A stretch of 64,000 nucleotides of DNA from Actinomyces sp. 432. GTDB lineage: Bacteria; Actinomycetota; Actinomycetes; Actinomycetales; Actinomycetaceae. Numbering within the stretch: the first letter of the stretch is position 1; each line of letters begins with the position of its first letter. The DNA lies in NCBI RefSeq assembly GCF_009930875.1, contig NZ_CP025249.1, positions 1,054,001 through 1,118,000 of the forward strand. The letters run 5' to 3'. Position numbers and translations under genes: made by a program. Below are positions 29,313 to 40,020 of this stretch, in pieces. The notes under the pieces were generated by a model. The model was given only the letters and a program-made list of their open reading frames with translations. It made no database searches and had not been told where the DNA came from.

Positions 29313-30752
29313 TCACCGGGTGCGGGCCGCGGACCGCGGGTGCTCGTCCGGATCACCCTCAGCCTGCGGATCCGCAGTATCCTCAGCCTCGTCCGCCTCG
29401 ACGTCGGCTGCGGCCTCTGCTTCGGATTCTTGCGCCGGAGCGCCGTCGGCCTCGGCTCCCAGCGCCTCGGTGATCACATCCGAGAAGACCGGAACCGGAG
29501 GCACCGCGTTGCCGAGGACGCCTCGCATCTCCTCCAGGTAGCCGGCAACGGAGTCCCGCTGGCGCTCCAGCTCCTCCACATCCCGCGCTGCCGCGGACTT
29601 CTCGGCGTCGGCGTCGGCCCGGGCGTCCTCGATCAGCTGCTTGGCCTGCTCGCGGGCCTGCTGCACAATCTCCTCCGCCTGCCGGGTCGACTCCTCAAGG
29701 CGAGCCTGGGCGGACTCATCGGTCTCGGCGCGCACGGCCTCGGCCCGCTTGAGTGCTTCTTCCAGTCGAGCCTCGGCATCGGCCGCCTGCGCCTGTGCCT
29801 GCTCATGCATCTGTGCGATACGGGTGCGCGTGGCCTCGTGCGCGGCCGCATCCTCCTGGGCGGCGGCCTCGTGCGCGGCCGCAACTTCCAAAGTGGCCTG
29901 CTGACGCAGCTCTGCGGCCTGCGCGCGAGCGGCCTCTGCATCAGCCTGGGCCGAACGGCGCAGCTCATCGGACTCGCGGCGTGCCGAGCTCAGCAGCTCC
30001 TCCGCCTCGGCGCGGGCCTTCTCAACGGTGAGCCGGGCCTCCTCCCTTGCTGCGTTAAGTGCCGACTCCGTCTGCTCGGAAGTGGAGCGCCGCAGCTCCT
30101 CGGCCTCCTGCGTCGCGGAATCACGCCGCTCGGTGGCCTCACGCTCGGAGGTCACGGCCAGCTGCGCCGCAGCCTTCTGCGCCTGGGCACGTACGACCTG
30201 GGCCTCACGCTCCGCAGTGGCACGGAGCTCGGTGGCGGCGGACTCGGCGTCAGCGGAAATCTGGGCTGCCCGGCGCTCAGCCGTGCCGACAAGCTCGTCC
30301 GCCCGGGCCTGGGCGTTAGCCAGCGTGGTGTCCGCCTCGCTCTTGCTGCGGGCGCGCAGCTCAGCGGCGTCGCGACGGGCGTCGGACAGGAGAGAGGCCG
30401 CTTCGGAAGAGCTGCGCTCGGACAGGTTCGCCGCATTGGCGCGCGTGCGGGTCAGCAGCGCATTCGCCTCCGCGTTCGCCTTGGACAGGACGGAGGCACT
30501 CTGCTCCTCGGCGCTGCGCAGCAATTGCTCGATACGTGACCCCAGCCCCGCATAGGTCGGTTTGTCGGACTCACGCAAGCGCCGCTGGGCCTCCGCGAGC
30601 TCACCGGCCAGGGTCATCGCCCGCTGGTCGAGGCTGGCGACCTCTCGGCGGGCATCCCGCAGCTGGCGATTGAGTGCCTCCAGCCGCTGGTCGACCTGCG
30701 CACGATCGTATCCACGCATGGTGATGGCGAACTCTTCGGTGTCCTCGGCCAC
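29313..30752 (-). CDS. Long coiled-coil protein with DivIVA-like N terminus (Scy/FilP-like)
   Basis: The 479-residue protein opens with a DivIVA-type motif (FAITMRGYDRAQVDQRL, about residues 8-24). It then runs for some 380 residues as an uninterrupted Ala/Glu/Arg/Gln coiled coil, followed by an acidic C-terminal tail. This layout fits actinobacterial polarity or cytoskeletal scaffolds such as Scy and FilP. The GTG at 30752 is chosen because an AGGAGGAG site lies just upstream; homology starts there. The protein is cytosolic. A scaffold role is inferred from architecture only. Confidence 0.7.
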   Translation of the reverse strand: MAEDTEEFAITMRGYDRAQVDQRLEALNRQLRDARREVASLDQRAMTLAGELAEAQRRLRESDKPTYAGLGSRIEQLLRSAEEQSASVLSKANAEANALLTRTRANAANLSERSSSEAASLLSDARRDAAELRARSKSEADTTLANAQARADELVGTAERRAAQISADAESAATELRATAEREAQVVRAQAQKAAAQLAVTSEREATERRDSATQEAEELRRSTSEQTESALNAAREEARLTVEKARAEAEELLSSARRESDELRRSAQADAEAARAQAAELRQQATLEVAAAHEAAAQEDAAAHEATRTRIAQMHEQAQAQAADAEARLEEALKRAEAVRAETDESAQARLEESTRQAEEIVQQAREQAKQLIEDARADADAEKSAAARDVEELERQRDSVAGYLEEMRGVLGNAVPPVPVFSDVITEALGAEADGAPAQESEAEAAADVEADEAEDTADPQAEGDPDEHPRSAARTR

Positions 30753-31157
30753 GTCAACTCTCCTCCTGGGCCGGGTTGGGACGGCCCCACCAACACAGCG
30801 TAGCGCCTGCACAATCCGCGCGGAATCGGTAAATACTGCGGTTGTCCGGGGAGCCTCGCGGCCACCGCCGTAAATCCACGGAATCGACTTGTCAGTAGAC
30901 TCGGCGGTGCCGCGATGACCGCGACGACTCGGCGCGTCCCGGCCCTGTGATCAGCGCGGAGCCGGACTTTGACCTAGGCTTCAGCTTATGGCGCAGCAGC
31001 CTGTGATCTTCGCCGGTAGCGGTGCGAGCCGGCGGCGCTCATGGGATTCTGGCGCACGGCCGCGTCCTTCGCCGTTACCGCGGCGTCGATGCGAGTCGTG
31101 CACGCCTGCCCGTCGGCTAGGCGGGTCCATGTCCACGAGTCCGAGGAGAAGCGCGTC
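30753..31157. other. Divergent intergenic region
   Basis: This 405-base gap separates the coiled-coil gene and the membrane protein gene and must hold both promoters. The right half contains an open frame that could extend the membrane protein upstream, but it lacks hydrophobic or family character. A TAAATACT stretch near 30830 is the most promoter-like segment. I see no RNA gene. Confidence 0.35.
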
Positions 31158-32564
31158 GTGAATCGACGGATCCTGAGCGTGATCATTGCCGTTCTCGGCC
31201 TGGTCGCCATTGCCCTGGCAGTCTGCTCCGCCACCGTGTGGCGCCCCAGCTCGACTGCACAGGCGAGCCTCGCCCAGAACCCCGACCAGCACTACGTCGT
31301 CACCGAGCCGGGCGTACTGAGCCTCGTCGAGTCCGACGTGAAGGTCACCGCCACCGCCGCATCAGCCGATCAGCAGGTCTTCATCGCGGTTGGGCATGCG
31401 CAGGATGTCGACGCCTGGCTTGCCGCGGACCCCTTCATCTCCGTGACCGGCCTGCTGGACTGGAACACGCTCGCCTCCGAGGCGGTAACTACACGCTGTC
31501 CCGAAGACGCGGCGGTCCCCACATCCGCGGCCTCCGCGTCCGCCGAGGACGCGACCGCCGCGGCTACCGCCGCGGAGTCCGGGGCGACGGAGGGATCCGA
31601 GGGCTGCACCGACCTGGAGAACAGCGATGCCGATCCCGCTGACTCGGACCTGTGGATCACCTCCAAGACGGGCACCGGCTCGGCCACGCTCGAGCTGGAC
31701 ACCTCCGGATCCGATCTGGTGGTGCTGGTAGCCACCGACGGCGCCTCCAACGCCCCTCAGCTGTCGCTGTCCTGGCCGCGGCACGTGTCCACTCCCTGGC
31801 TCATCCCCGGCCTGGTGCTGGGCGGCATGCTGCTGCTGGTGGGCGTCTTCCTGTTCCTGATCGACATCCAGATGCGGCATGCGGACGAGCAGCGACGCGC
31901 CCGTGCCGCACAGCGAGCCGCACGCATGGCGCAGGCGGATTCGGTGGCTACTGTGGGCATCCCGCAGATCGGTGATCCGGACCGACCACTGACCCGCCGC
32001 GAGCAGCGAGACAAGGAACGTGCCGAACAAGCCGGTGAGGAGTGGGTAGACCCGCGCACCGGGGCCGTGTACCTCGGCGGGGTGGAAGCGCCTTCCGTTC
32101 CTCAGGCACCCGCCCCCGAGCCGGAGGACCTCGCGGCGGGGATCGACGCCGTCGGGGCCTCCGGTGCGGCCCGTGGCAGCGCCGTCGTCCCGGGGCTCGA
32201 TGCCGAGGCCACCGCCGCTTACAGAGCCGGCCGTGAACTCGCCGACGACGTTCCGCTGGCACTGGCTACGGCGGAGGGGACGACCGACGCGGACGCCCCT
32301 GCGCAGTCGGCCGGAGACGTCGCCGCAGACGGCCCCGACGCTGCCCAAACGGCCGAGCTCGACGTGCTGGAGCCGGACGCACTGGCCGAGTACGAGAACA
32401 CCGCGGAGGCTGAGCAGGCGGATGCGGACAGCCAGTCCGCGCAAGCCCTCTCCGGTGCCGAGGCAGGCGGCGAGGACCCCGCCGAAGACGACCGCGCCGA
32501 CGACGGTGAAGACGGTACTGCCGATCCCCGCAATGAACAGTCCGACGAGGAGCACCACGCATGA
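31158..32564 (+). CDS. Two-pass membrane protein with acidic cytoplasmic tail, unknown function
   Basis: The 468-residue protein has a membrane segment at about residues 5-27, an external domain to residue 210 with two Cys (about 113 and 150), and a second segment (about 213-237, PWLIPGLVLGGMLLLVGVF). A long Ala/Asp/Glu-rich tail follows that includes RREQRDKERAEQAGEEWVDPRTG. I do not recognise a named family. The GTG at 31158 is preferred because GAGGAG precedes it. The stop overlaps the next gene's ATG by 4 bases, so the two are co-translated. Confidence 0.65.
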   Translation: MNRRILSVIIAVLGLVAIALAVCSATVWRPSSTAQASLAQNPDQHYVVTEPGVLSLVESDVKVTATAASADQQVFIAVGHAQDVDAWLAADPFISVTGLLDWNTLASEAVTTRCPEDAAVPTSAASASAEDATAAATAAESGATEGSEGCTDLENSDADPADSDLWITSKTGTGSATLELDTSGSDLVVLVATDGASNAPQLSLSWPRHVSTPWLIPGLVLGGMLLLVGVFLFLIDIQMRHADEQRRARAAQRAARMAQADSVATVGIPQIGDPDRPLTRREQRDKERAEQAGEEWVDPRTGAVYLGGVEAPSVPQAPAPEPEDLAAGIDAVGASGAARGSAVVPGLDAEATAAYRAGRELADDVPLALATAEGTTDADAPAQSAGDVAADGPDAAQTAELDVLEPDALAEYENTAEAEQADADSQSAQALSGAEAGGEDPAEDDRADDGEDGTADPRNEQSDEEHHA

Positions 32565-33592
32565 TCACCAGCCGCCGCGCCTTCATTACCTCTGCGACAA
32601 CCGCAGTGACAGCCGTTGCACTTGCCGCGTGCTCGCAGGACGTGCCTAAGAACGCTGCCGACGCCTTCAGTCCGACGCCGCAGCCGGTGCTCGACTCCGA
32701 GCGGCTGACCACCATCCTCAAGCGCATTCAGACAGGGATGGACGCAGCGGACGCGGACAAGAATGCGGAGGCCCTGAAGGGATACCTAACCGGTCCCGCG
32801 GCCCGCATCCGCGGCGAGGAGTACAAGCTCGCAGCGGCCGCCTCGGACGACTCAGTGGTACACACCTTCACCACCGACAGCCAGGCGGGGACGGTGGCGC
32901 TGGCCACCGATTTCCCCCGCACGGTGCTGACCATCACCGATTTCGCCGAGGATGAGCAGGGTTACCTCCTCGCCCTCACGCAGGACTCAGCCAGGGAGAA
33001 CTATCAGCTGTGGGGCTGGACCCAGCTCTTTGCGGGCGTCGAGATCCCCTCCACCTACGCCCCGGCCGTAGGCACCGAGCAGGTTGCGGCAGACGATTCC
33101 ACCGGCCTGAAGGCCAGCCCGCAGGAGGTTCTGGACGCCTACGTAGATGCTCTCAACAACCCTGACGGCGACAATGGCAAGCTCTTCGCCGACGACATCC
33201 TGCGCCAGCGCATCGCCGCGGAACGCAGTGCCGACCTCTCAGAGGTAGGCGAGGTCAGTGTCAGCGCCAAGGTGGGCACCGACGGGTTCAAGAGCCTGCG
33301 CACGGCCGATGGCGGCGTCATCACCATGACTACCCTGAGCTTCGCAACGGAGTACAAGAAGACCGTCGCTGGGGCGAACCTCGCGCTTGACGGCAACGTG
33401 GGGGCGCTGATGGGCGAGGACCGGGAGGTCGTTGGTGCCGCCACAGCGAATTACGACGTCATGATCGCCTTCCTCATCCCCGCCGCCGATGCCGAGGCCA
33501 ATGCCTCCGCCCTGGGAATGGACCTGGTACTCGCCTCGGTCTCGCGCGACGACTCCCAGGCGCCCGCAGAGGACGCCGAAGCCACCGACTGA
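32561..33592 (+). CDS. Secreted lipoprotein of unknown function
   Basis: The 343-residue protein has a twin-arginine-like start (TSRRAFITS) and a lipobox ending AVALAACSQ, so it is predicted to be lipid-anchored on the outer face of the membrane. The body has two similar-sized halves without recognisable catalytic motifs; QEVLDAYVDALNNPDG suggests a helical repeat region. It overlaps the upstream membrane protein gene by 4 bases, implying that the two proteins act together. The function is unknown. Confidence 0.65.
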   Translation: MITSRRAFITSATTAVTAVALAACSQDVPKNAADAFSPTPQPVLDSERLTTILKRIQTGMDAADADKNAEALKGYLTGPAARIRGEEYKLAAAASDDSVVHTFTTDSQAGTVALATDFPRTVLTITDFAEDEQGYLLALTQDSARENYQLWGWTQLFAGVEIPSTYAPAVGTEQVAADDSTGLKASPQEVLDAYVDALNNPDGDNGKLFADDILRQRIAAERSADLSEVGEVSVSAKVGTDGFKSLRTADGGVITMTTLSFATEYKKTVAGANLALDGNVGALMGEDREVVGAATANYDVMIAFLIPAADAEANASALGMDLVLASVSRDDSQAPAEDAEATD

Positions 33593-33702
33593 CGCCCGGG
33601 GCGAACGAGCACCGATCCGCACTTCGGGTGGGACTACGCTCCCAGGCGTAACGGAACAAGCTGTACTGACAGACTGCGGGCCCTGCCCGAGAAAGGCACA
33701 CC

Positions 33703-34638
33703 ATGAGCGTGTTCGGTGCCGTCGACCTGTCCGCCCTGGCCCCCAAGCAAGGGGCCTCACCGACTACGGCGCCGGTCAGTGGCGCACAGGGCGGTGCCGT
33801 CCTCGACTCAGGCGGCGCGGGAGACCTGGTCGTGGACGTGGACGCATCCAATCTGCGTGACATCGTCGAGGCCTCAGCGCGTGTCCCGGTAGTCGTAGTG
33901 CTGCACACGCCCCGTTCACAGGCCTCAACCGACCTGGCGGCGCTGCTGGAGCGACTGGCCGGAGAGTATGCGGGCCGTTTCCAACTGGCCCGCGTGGACG
34001 TGGACGCCGCGCCTGAAGTGGCGCAGGCGCTGCAGGCCACGGCCGTGCCCACGGTAATAGCGCTGATCGCCGGCCAGCCGGTGCCAATGTTCCAGGGCAG
34101 TGTCCCCGAGGAGCAGTTGCGCGCCGTACTCGACCAGCTGCTGGAGGTGGCCGCACGCAACGGCGTCGATGGCCAGGTCGCCGTCGATGCCTCGGCGCAG
34201 GCCGCCGTTCCCACCGAGCCGGAGGAGACGGAGGTGGAGCGAGAGGCCCGCGAGGCCATCGAGCGCGGCGACTGGGCTGCGGCAGAGGCGGTCTACGATC
34301 ACGCAATCGCCAATGCGCCCGCCGACGACGAGCTGAAGGCGGCTCGTAACCAGGTCCGCATGCTCGCCCGTATGGACGGCCAGGACCCAGCCGAGCTGCT
34401 GGCGGCGGCAGATGCCCCCGGCGCGGGCCTGGACGCCCAGCTCGCCGGCGCGGATGCCGCTCTCGCTCTGGGAGATGTCAACGCCTGCCTGGGGCGGGCG
34501 CTGGAAGCCGTGCGCAGTCACAGCGGCGAGGACCGTGAGCAGGCCCGAGTGCGCCTGCTGGAGCTGTTCGAGGTCATCGGGACCACCGCCCCCGAGGTCG
34601 CCCGGGCCCGCCGCCAGCTCGCCACCATCCTGTACTGA
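33703..34638 (+). CDS. YbbN/CnoX-like thioredoxin-fold TPR protein
   Basis: The 311-residue cytosolic protein has a thioredoxin-like fold (about residues 45-150) joined to C-terminal tetratricopeptide-like helices (about 175-311). The redox WCxxC is replaced by HTPRSQAS, so it is not a disulfide oxidoreductase. YbbN/CnoX proteins hold client proteins for GroEL or DnaK. It faces the glgP gene across a bidirectional terminator. A co-chaperone role is inferred from the family. Confidence 0.75.
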   Translation: MSVFGAVDLSALAPKQGASPTTAPVSGAQGGAVLDSGGAGDLVVDVDASNLRDIVEASARVPVVVVLHTPRSQASTDLAALLERLAGEYAGRFQLARVDVDAAPEVAQALQATAVPTVIALIAGQPVPMFQGSVPEEQLRAVLDQLLEVAARNGVDGQVAVDASAQAAVPTEPEETEVEREAREAIERGDWAAAEAVYDHAIANAPADDELKAARNQVRMLARMDGQDPAELLAAADAPGAGLDAQLAGADAALALGDVNACLGRALEAVRSHSGEDREQARVRLLELFEVIGTTAPEVARARRQLATILY

Positions 34639-34754
34639 GGTCGCCGCGACCCGCATGTTCATGATGTTATGCGGCTGACTGACTGCGTAAGTGGTGCCCG
34701 CATCGGTCAGGTGCCGTGGGCGCGGATCGTGACGCAGGCAACGCGCAGACAGAC

Positions 34755-34791
34755 GACGGCGCCCGCCCCATAGCAGGGGGCGGGCGCCGTC
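34755..34791. terminator. Bidirectional terminator between ybbN-like gene and glgP
   Basis: A perfect 15-bp stem (GACGGCGCCCGCCCC with its complement) around the loop ATAGCA plus one base lies between two convergent genes. Confidence 0.85.
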
Positions 34792-34821
34792 ACGCTAGTC
34801 CGGAGTCCGAGTCGGTGGCCG

Positions 34822-37178
34822 TCAGGCGATCGGCTGCGGCTCGATACCCCACACCTCGGCGTAGTCGCTGATGGTGCGGTCGGAGGAGAAGCGGCCGGAG
34901 CGGGTGATGTTCACCCAGGCCTTGCGCTGCCAGGCCCGCTGATCGGCGTAGTCGGCGGCCATGGCGTCCTTGGCCTCGCGGTAGGCGGCGAAGTCGCCCA
35001 GCACGTAGTAGACGTCCGCGTCGGCACCCTCCAGCAGGCTGCGGCGCAGGTCCGCGAACCAGCCGGAGCCGTTGTCATCCAGCGTGCCGTCGGTGAAGGC
35101 GTCCAGCACCCGCTTGAGCCCGGGACGGACTCGTAGGTAGCGTGCGGGTTGTAGGAGGCGCGCAGGGCGGGCAGCTCGTCCTCGGTAGCTCCGAAGATGT
35201 ATGCGTTGTCATCCCCAACGGCGTCGAGGATCTCCACGTTGGCGCCGTCGAGCGTACCCAGGGTCAGGGCTCCGTTCATCATGAACTTCATGTTGGAGGT
35301 CCCGGAGGCCTCCTTGCCGGCCATGGAGATCTGCTCGGAGACATCCGCGGCCGGGATGATGTGCTCAGCGGGGGAGACGTTGTAGTTGTGGATGAAGACC
35401 ACCTTCAGGGTCTGGGAGACCACCGGGTCGTTGTTGACCAGGTCCGCGATCGCGTTGATCAGCTTGATGATGGCCTTGGCGCGGATGTATCCCGGAGCCG
35501 CCTTGGCGCCGAAGATGAACACGCGCGGCGGCACCTGCAGCGACGGGTCCTCCTTCATACGGAAGTACAGGTCCAGGATGTAGATGGCGTTCAGGAGCTG
35601 GCGCTTGTACTCGTGCAGGCGCTTGATCTGCACGTCGAAGATTGCGTCCGGGTCGATCTCGATCCCCTCGCGCTCGGCCACCCAGGCGGCGAAGTCCACC
35701 TTGTTGGCGTGCTTGATCTCGGCGAGCCGGTCCAGCAGCGCGTCGTCGACGGCGTCGGTGTGCGCACCGAGCAGGGACAGGTCCTTGACCCAGGCATCCG
35801 AACCGGTCGCCTCATCCAGCAGCGCGGACAGCCGGGGGTTGCACTGGCGCAGCCAACGGCGCGGGGTCACGCCGTTAGTCTTGTTGTTGAAGCGCTCGGG
35901 CCAGATGTCGTGCCACTCCTTGAGGGTGTCGCGCTTGATGATCTCGGTGTGCAGCGCGGCCACGCCGTTGATGGAGTAGGAGGCGTAGCAGGCGATCCAC
36001 GCCATGCGCACCTTGTCGCCGGACAGCGGAGCCATGTAGTCGATCCGCATCTGGTCCAGACCGCGCTCGGCCATGTCCTGGCGGAAGCGGCGGTCGATCT
36101 CGCGGACAATCTCGGCGATGCGGGGGAACAGGCGGTCGAAGATGGACATCTCCCAGGTCTCCAGGGCCTCGGCCAGCACCGTGTGGTTGGTGTAGGCGAA
36201 GGTCTTGGTGACGATCTTCCAGGCCTGGTCCCAGCCCAAGTGGTGCTCGTCCATGAGCAGGCGCATGAGCTCGGGAATAGCCAGCACCGGGTGGGTGTCG
36301 TTGAGCTGGACGGAGTTGAAGTCCGCGAAGCCGCTCAGGTCCTCACCATGGTGGGTGACGTAGTTGTCGACGATCTCCTGCAGGGAGGCGGAGCAGAAGA
36401 AGTACTGCTGGCGCACCCGCAGCACCTTGCCCTCGTAGGTGGTGTCATTGGGGTAGAGCACGCGGGAGATGTCGGCGGTGCGCTCGCGCTCAACGATGGC
36501 GTCGGTGAAGCGCTGGGAGTTGAAGGCGTCGTAGTCGAACTCCTCCATGGGCTCAGCCCGCCACAGCCGCAGCGTGACCACGTTCTTGGTGCCGTAGCCG
36601 GTGATCGGCATGTCGTAGGGGACAGCGCGCACGGTCAGGTCGTTGTAGCGGACGATTCGCTGCGCCTCCTCGCGGCGCACCACGAAGGGGTAGCCCTCCT
36701 CCATCCACGGATCGGGGTGCTCGGTCTGGAAGCCGTCTTCGAACAGCTGCTTGAACAGCCCGTAGCGGTACAGGATGCCGTAGCCGGCCACCGGCAGGTC
36801 CAGGGTGGCGCAGGAATCCAGGAAACACGCGGCCAGGCGGCCGAGCCCACCGTTGCCCAGAGCGGCGTCGGGTTCCTGCTCGAGGATGTCGGTCAGGTTC
36901 TGGCCGAAGGCGTTGACGGCCTGGGTGGCCTCCTCAACCAGCCCGAGGTTGGTCAGGTTGTTCAGCAGGGCGCGTCCCTCAAGGAACTCGGCGGAGAAGT
37001 AGTGCTCCATCCGGCCAGCGCGGTACTTCTGCTCGGTGGCGTACCAGTCGTCTGCGATGGCGTCGACGACGGCGGCGGAAAGTCCCTGCCACACCTCCAT
37101 CTGCGTGGAGGCGCCGGCGGGGCGACCGGAGGCGGACCTGACCTGGGAGGGCACGGTCTGGACCAGGTTCTGCGTCAT
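34822..37178 (-). CDS. glgP: Glycogen/maltodextrin phosphorylase (one frameshift in this read)
   Basis: GlgP releases glucose-1-phosphate from alpha-1,4-glucan ends using phosphate and pyridoxal phosphate. The 785-residue protein has LGNGGLGRLAACFLDS near the N terminus, KRLHEYKRQLLN, and the cofactor-lysine motif EASGTSNMKFMMNGALTLGT. The frame breaks at the C run 35119-35121, after ATYESVPG. One added base restores LKRVLDAFTDGTLDD and the normal C terminus ending WGIEPQPIA. The start follows AAGGGAAG. It is the last gene of the glycogen cluster but is separated from glgB by 480 bases and so probably has its own promoter. Confidence 0.93.
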
Positions 37179-37586
37179 TCTTCTTCCCTTGTCAGACTAC
37201 GGAGACCGCCGTTGCAAGAAGCACCTGCAACGGCTGAAAGAGTGTACATTGCGTTGGTTCGCTATTGGGGCGGGGACCGCACGCATGCATGCACCGGGAC
37301 CATACCCGTCCCTACAAGGTCACGCGCCAGCTTTCTTGCTCACAACGGTGTGGGACTTAACGGCGACGTAGTCGAAAAGGCCCTTGATCCGCATGAAACA
37401 GGGCCTAAGGTCCATGCCTTGCTGGAGTGTGAGACGCGCCGGGCCATCCGGCCGGATGACCGAATGCGATGTCCTCCAGGCGCGATTGCTCGTCCCGGGA
37501 CTGGAGCTGCCCGAGCGCCTGGGACTCTATCTGTACTGACCCGTGGCGCGCGGAGGACGGGTGGAAGATGAGGCGACCAACGCCGA
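37179..37586. other. Intergenic region between glgB and glgP
   Basis: This region presumably contains the glgP promoter on the minus strand. An 8-bp inverted repeat (CCGTTGCA with TGCAACGG, 37209-37233) lies just upstream of the glgP ribosome binding site and could be an operator or leader hairpin. A short plus-strand frame (37393-37539, 48 codons) has no ribosome binding site and no recognisable product. I see nothing else. Confidence 0.45.
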
Positions 37587-37620
37587 GGGGCCCGGCGGCG
37601 TTTCAACGCCGCCGGGCCCC
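37587..37620 (-). terminator. Terminator after glgB
   Basis: A perfect 16-bp stem with loop TC lies 38 bases past the glgB stop and separates glgB from glgP. It is very GC-rich, without a T tract. Confidence 0.85.
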
Positions 37621-37657
37621 TGTCGCGGAGCGCGTGTGCTTCGCGACGATCTGCGGT

Positions 37658-39908
37658 TCAGTCGCGCGACGGCCGCAGGAAGATGGCACCCATCGGGGGA
37701 CCCGCAGCCGCACCGAGGCGGGGCGGCCGTTCCAGGGCAGTTCCTCGGCCTCGACGTGCCCGAGGTTGCCCACGCCGGAGCCGCCGTACTCGGGGGCGTC
37801 GGTGTTGATGACCTCTTCCCAGCCGCCCGCGAAGGGCAGGCCCACCCGGTAGCCCTCGTGCGGGGTGCCGGCGAAGTTGACGATCACCGCCACCAGGTCC
37901 GAGCGCCCGTCCGGACCTGTGCCCTTGCGCAGGTAGGACAGGACGTTGTGGTCGCCGTCGCCCGCCTCGATCCACTCGAAGCCGCGGTGGGAGAAGTCAT
38001 CGGACCACAGTGCGGGGGAGTCCTTGTAGAAGGCGTTAAGGTCGCTGACCAGACGCAGCAGGCCGGTGTGGCCCGGATCGTCCAGGATCCACCAGTCCAG
38101 GGAGTTCTCCGAGTTCCACTCGGCGCCCTGCCCGAACTCCTGCCCCATGAACAGCAGCTGCTTGCCGGGGTGGGACCACTGGTAGGCGTACAGCGCGCGT
38201 AGACCCGCCAGCTCCTGCCAGGCGTCACCCGGCATCTTGGACAGCAGGGAGCCCTTGCCGTGCACGACCTCGTCGTGGCTGAGCGGCAGGATGAACTGCT
38301 CGGAGAAGGCATACACCAGGGAGAAGGTCAGCTCCCCGTGGTGGTAGCGGCGGTTAATGGGCTCCTCGGCCAGGTAGCGCAGGGTGTCGTTCATCCACCC
38401 CATGTTCCACTTCAGGCCGAATCCCAGGCCGCCGTACTCGGTGGGAGCGGTCACGCCCGGCCAGGCGGTGGACTCCTCGGCGATCATGACCGTACCGGGG
38501 TTCTTCCGGTAGGCCGTGGCGGTTGCCTCCTGCAGGAAGTTGATCGCCTCCAGGTTCTCCCGGCCGCCGAACTGGTTGGGGTGCCACTGGCCCTCCTCGC
38601 GGGAGTAGTCCAGGTAGAGCATGGAGGCGACAGCATCCACGCGCAGGCCGTCGATGTGGAACTCGCCCAGCCAGTACAGGGCGTTGGCCACTAGGAAGTT
38701 GCGCACCTCGTTGCGGCCGAAGTTGAACACGTAGGTGCCCCAGTCAGGGTGCTCGCCGCGCTGCGGGTCCGGGTCCTCGTACAGGGCGGTTCCGTCGAAG
38801 CGCGCCAGCGCCCACTCGTCCTTGGGGAAGTGGGCGGGCACCCAGTCCAGGATGACGCCGATGCCGGCCTGGTGCAGCTGGTCCACCAGGTACCTGAAGT
38901 CGTCCGGGGTTCCGAATCTCGCGGTGGGGGCGTAGTAGCCGGAGACCTGGTAGCCCCAGGAGCCGCCGAAGGGGTGTTCGGCCACGGGCATGAACTCCAC
39001 GTGGGTGAAGCCGGCGTCCTTGACGTAGGGGACCAGCTCGTCGGCCAGGCCCCGGTAGCCCAGGCCCTGCCGCCAGGAGCCGATGTGTACCTCGTACACG
39101 CTCATCGGCCCGGAGTGCGGGTCGGTGACCGCGCGGCGGGACATCCACTCCTCGTCGTTCCACTCGTGGAAGCGGTCGGTGACCACGGATGCGGTGGCGG
39201 GCGGCACCTCGGTGGCACGCGCCATGGGGTCGGCCTTCTGGTGCCAGGAGCCGTCCTGGAAGCACAGCTCGAACTTGTAGCGGGCGCCCACGCCCACACC
39301 GGGGATGAACAGCTCCCACACGCCGGAGGCGCCCAGGGAGCGCATGGCGGAGGCGGTGCCGTCCCAGTAGTTGAAGTCGCCCACCACGCGCACGGCCCGG
39401 GCGTTGGGCGCCCACACCGCGAAGGCGACCCCCTCGACGTCCCCCATGGAGCCGGAGTAGCGCTTGACGTGCGCGCCCAGCACCTCCCACAGCTCCTCGT
39501 GGCGCCCCTCGGAGATGAGGTAGGTGTCCATCTCGCCGAGAGTCGGCAGGAAGCGGTAGGGGTCGTCGACGGTGATGGTCTCCTCCCCGTAGGTCACCTT
39601 GATCCGGTAGTCCGGAATGGTGTCCCCGGGCACGACGGCGACCCACACGCCGTCCTGCTCATGCCGGGCGGGGAAGGAACCCTCCCCGGTGACCACGACG
39701 ACGGCGTCGGCGAGGTGGCGCACGGTGCGGATGGTTACGCCTTCGGCGCCCACATGGGCGCCGAGCACCTCATGCGGGTTGTGGTACCGCGCATAGGCGA
39801 CATCCGCTAGGACCCAGGGGTCTACCGGGACGGGCGCGGGGCCAGTGGCATCCGGCGGCGGGGCGTCGTTGGATTCGGGGGCGGGCTCGGGCTGGTGACG
39901 TCGGTCAT
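37658..39908 (-). CDS. glgB: 1,4-alpha-glucan branching enzyme (two frameshifts in this read)
   Basis: GlgB introduces alpha-1,6 branches into glycogen. It has an N-terminal module (from about [24 protein letters not shown]), a CBM48 module, and a GH13 barrel with [29 protein letters not shown] (nucleophile), MIAEESTAW (acid/base) and [14 protein letters not shown]. Two breaks are seen. At the G run 37695-37699, one more base gives the C terminus [13 protein letters not shown]. At 39877-39881, one more base joins the ATG at 39908 to the N-terminal module. Restored length is 750 residues. It lies 112 bases after mak. Confidence 0.92.
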
Positions 39909-40020
39909 GTTCTCACTCTCCCATGCGGTGACCGGCTGAGGGGGGACTTTATACCGGTGCAACCCGGCGTGGATGATGTGTCTTACGCGACTGTTGCCGG
40001 AAGCGTCAGACACTTGGGTA

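Noticed and set aside
37393..37539. 48-codon plus-strand frame between glgB and glgP
   Set aside because: There is no ribosome binding site, no recognisable product and no neighbour on that strand; it may be chance or a remnant.
35142..37571. An 809-codon open frame on the plus strand, antisense to glgP
   Set aside because: It mirrors the GC-rich codon pattern of glgP, has no ribosome binding site and reads as low-complexity Val/Gly/Asp-rich sequence.
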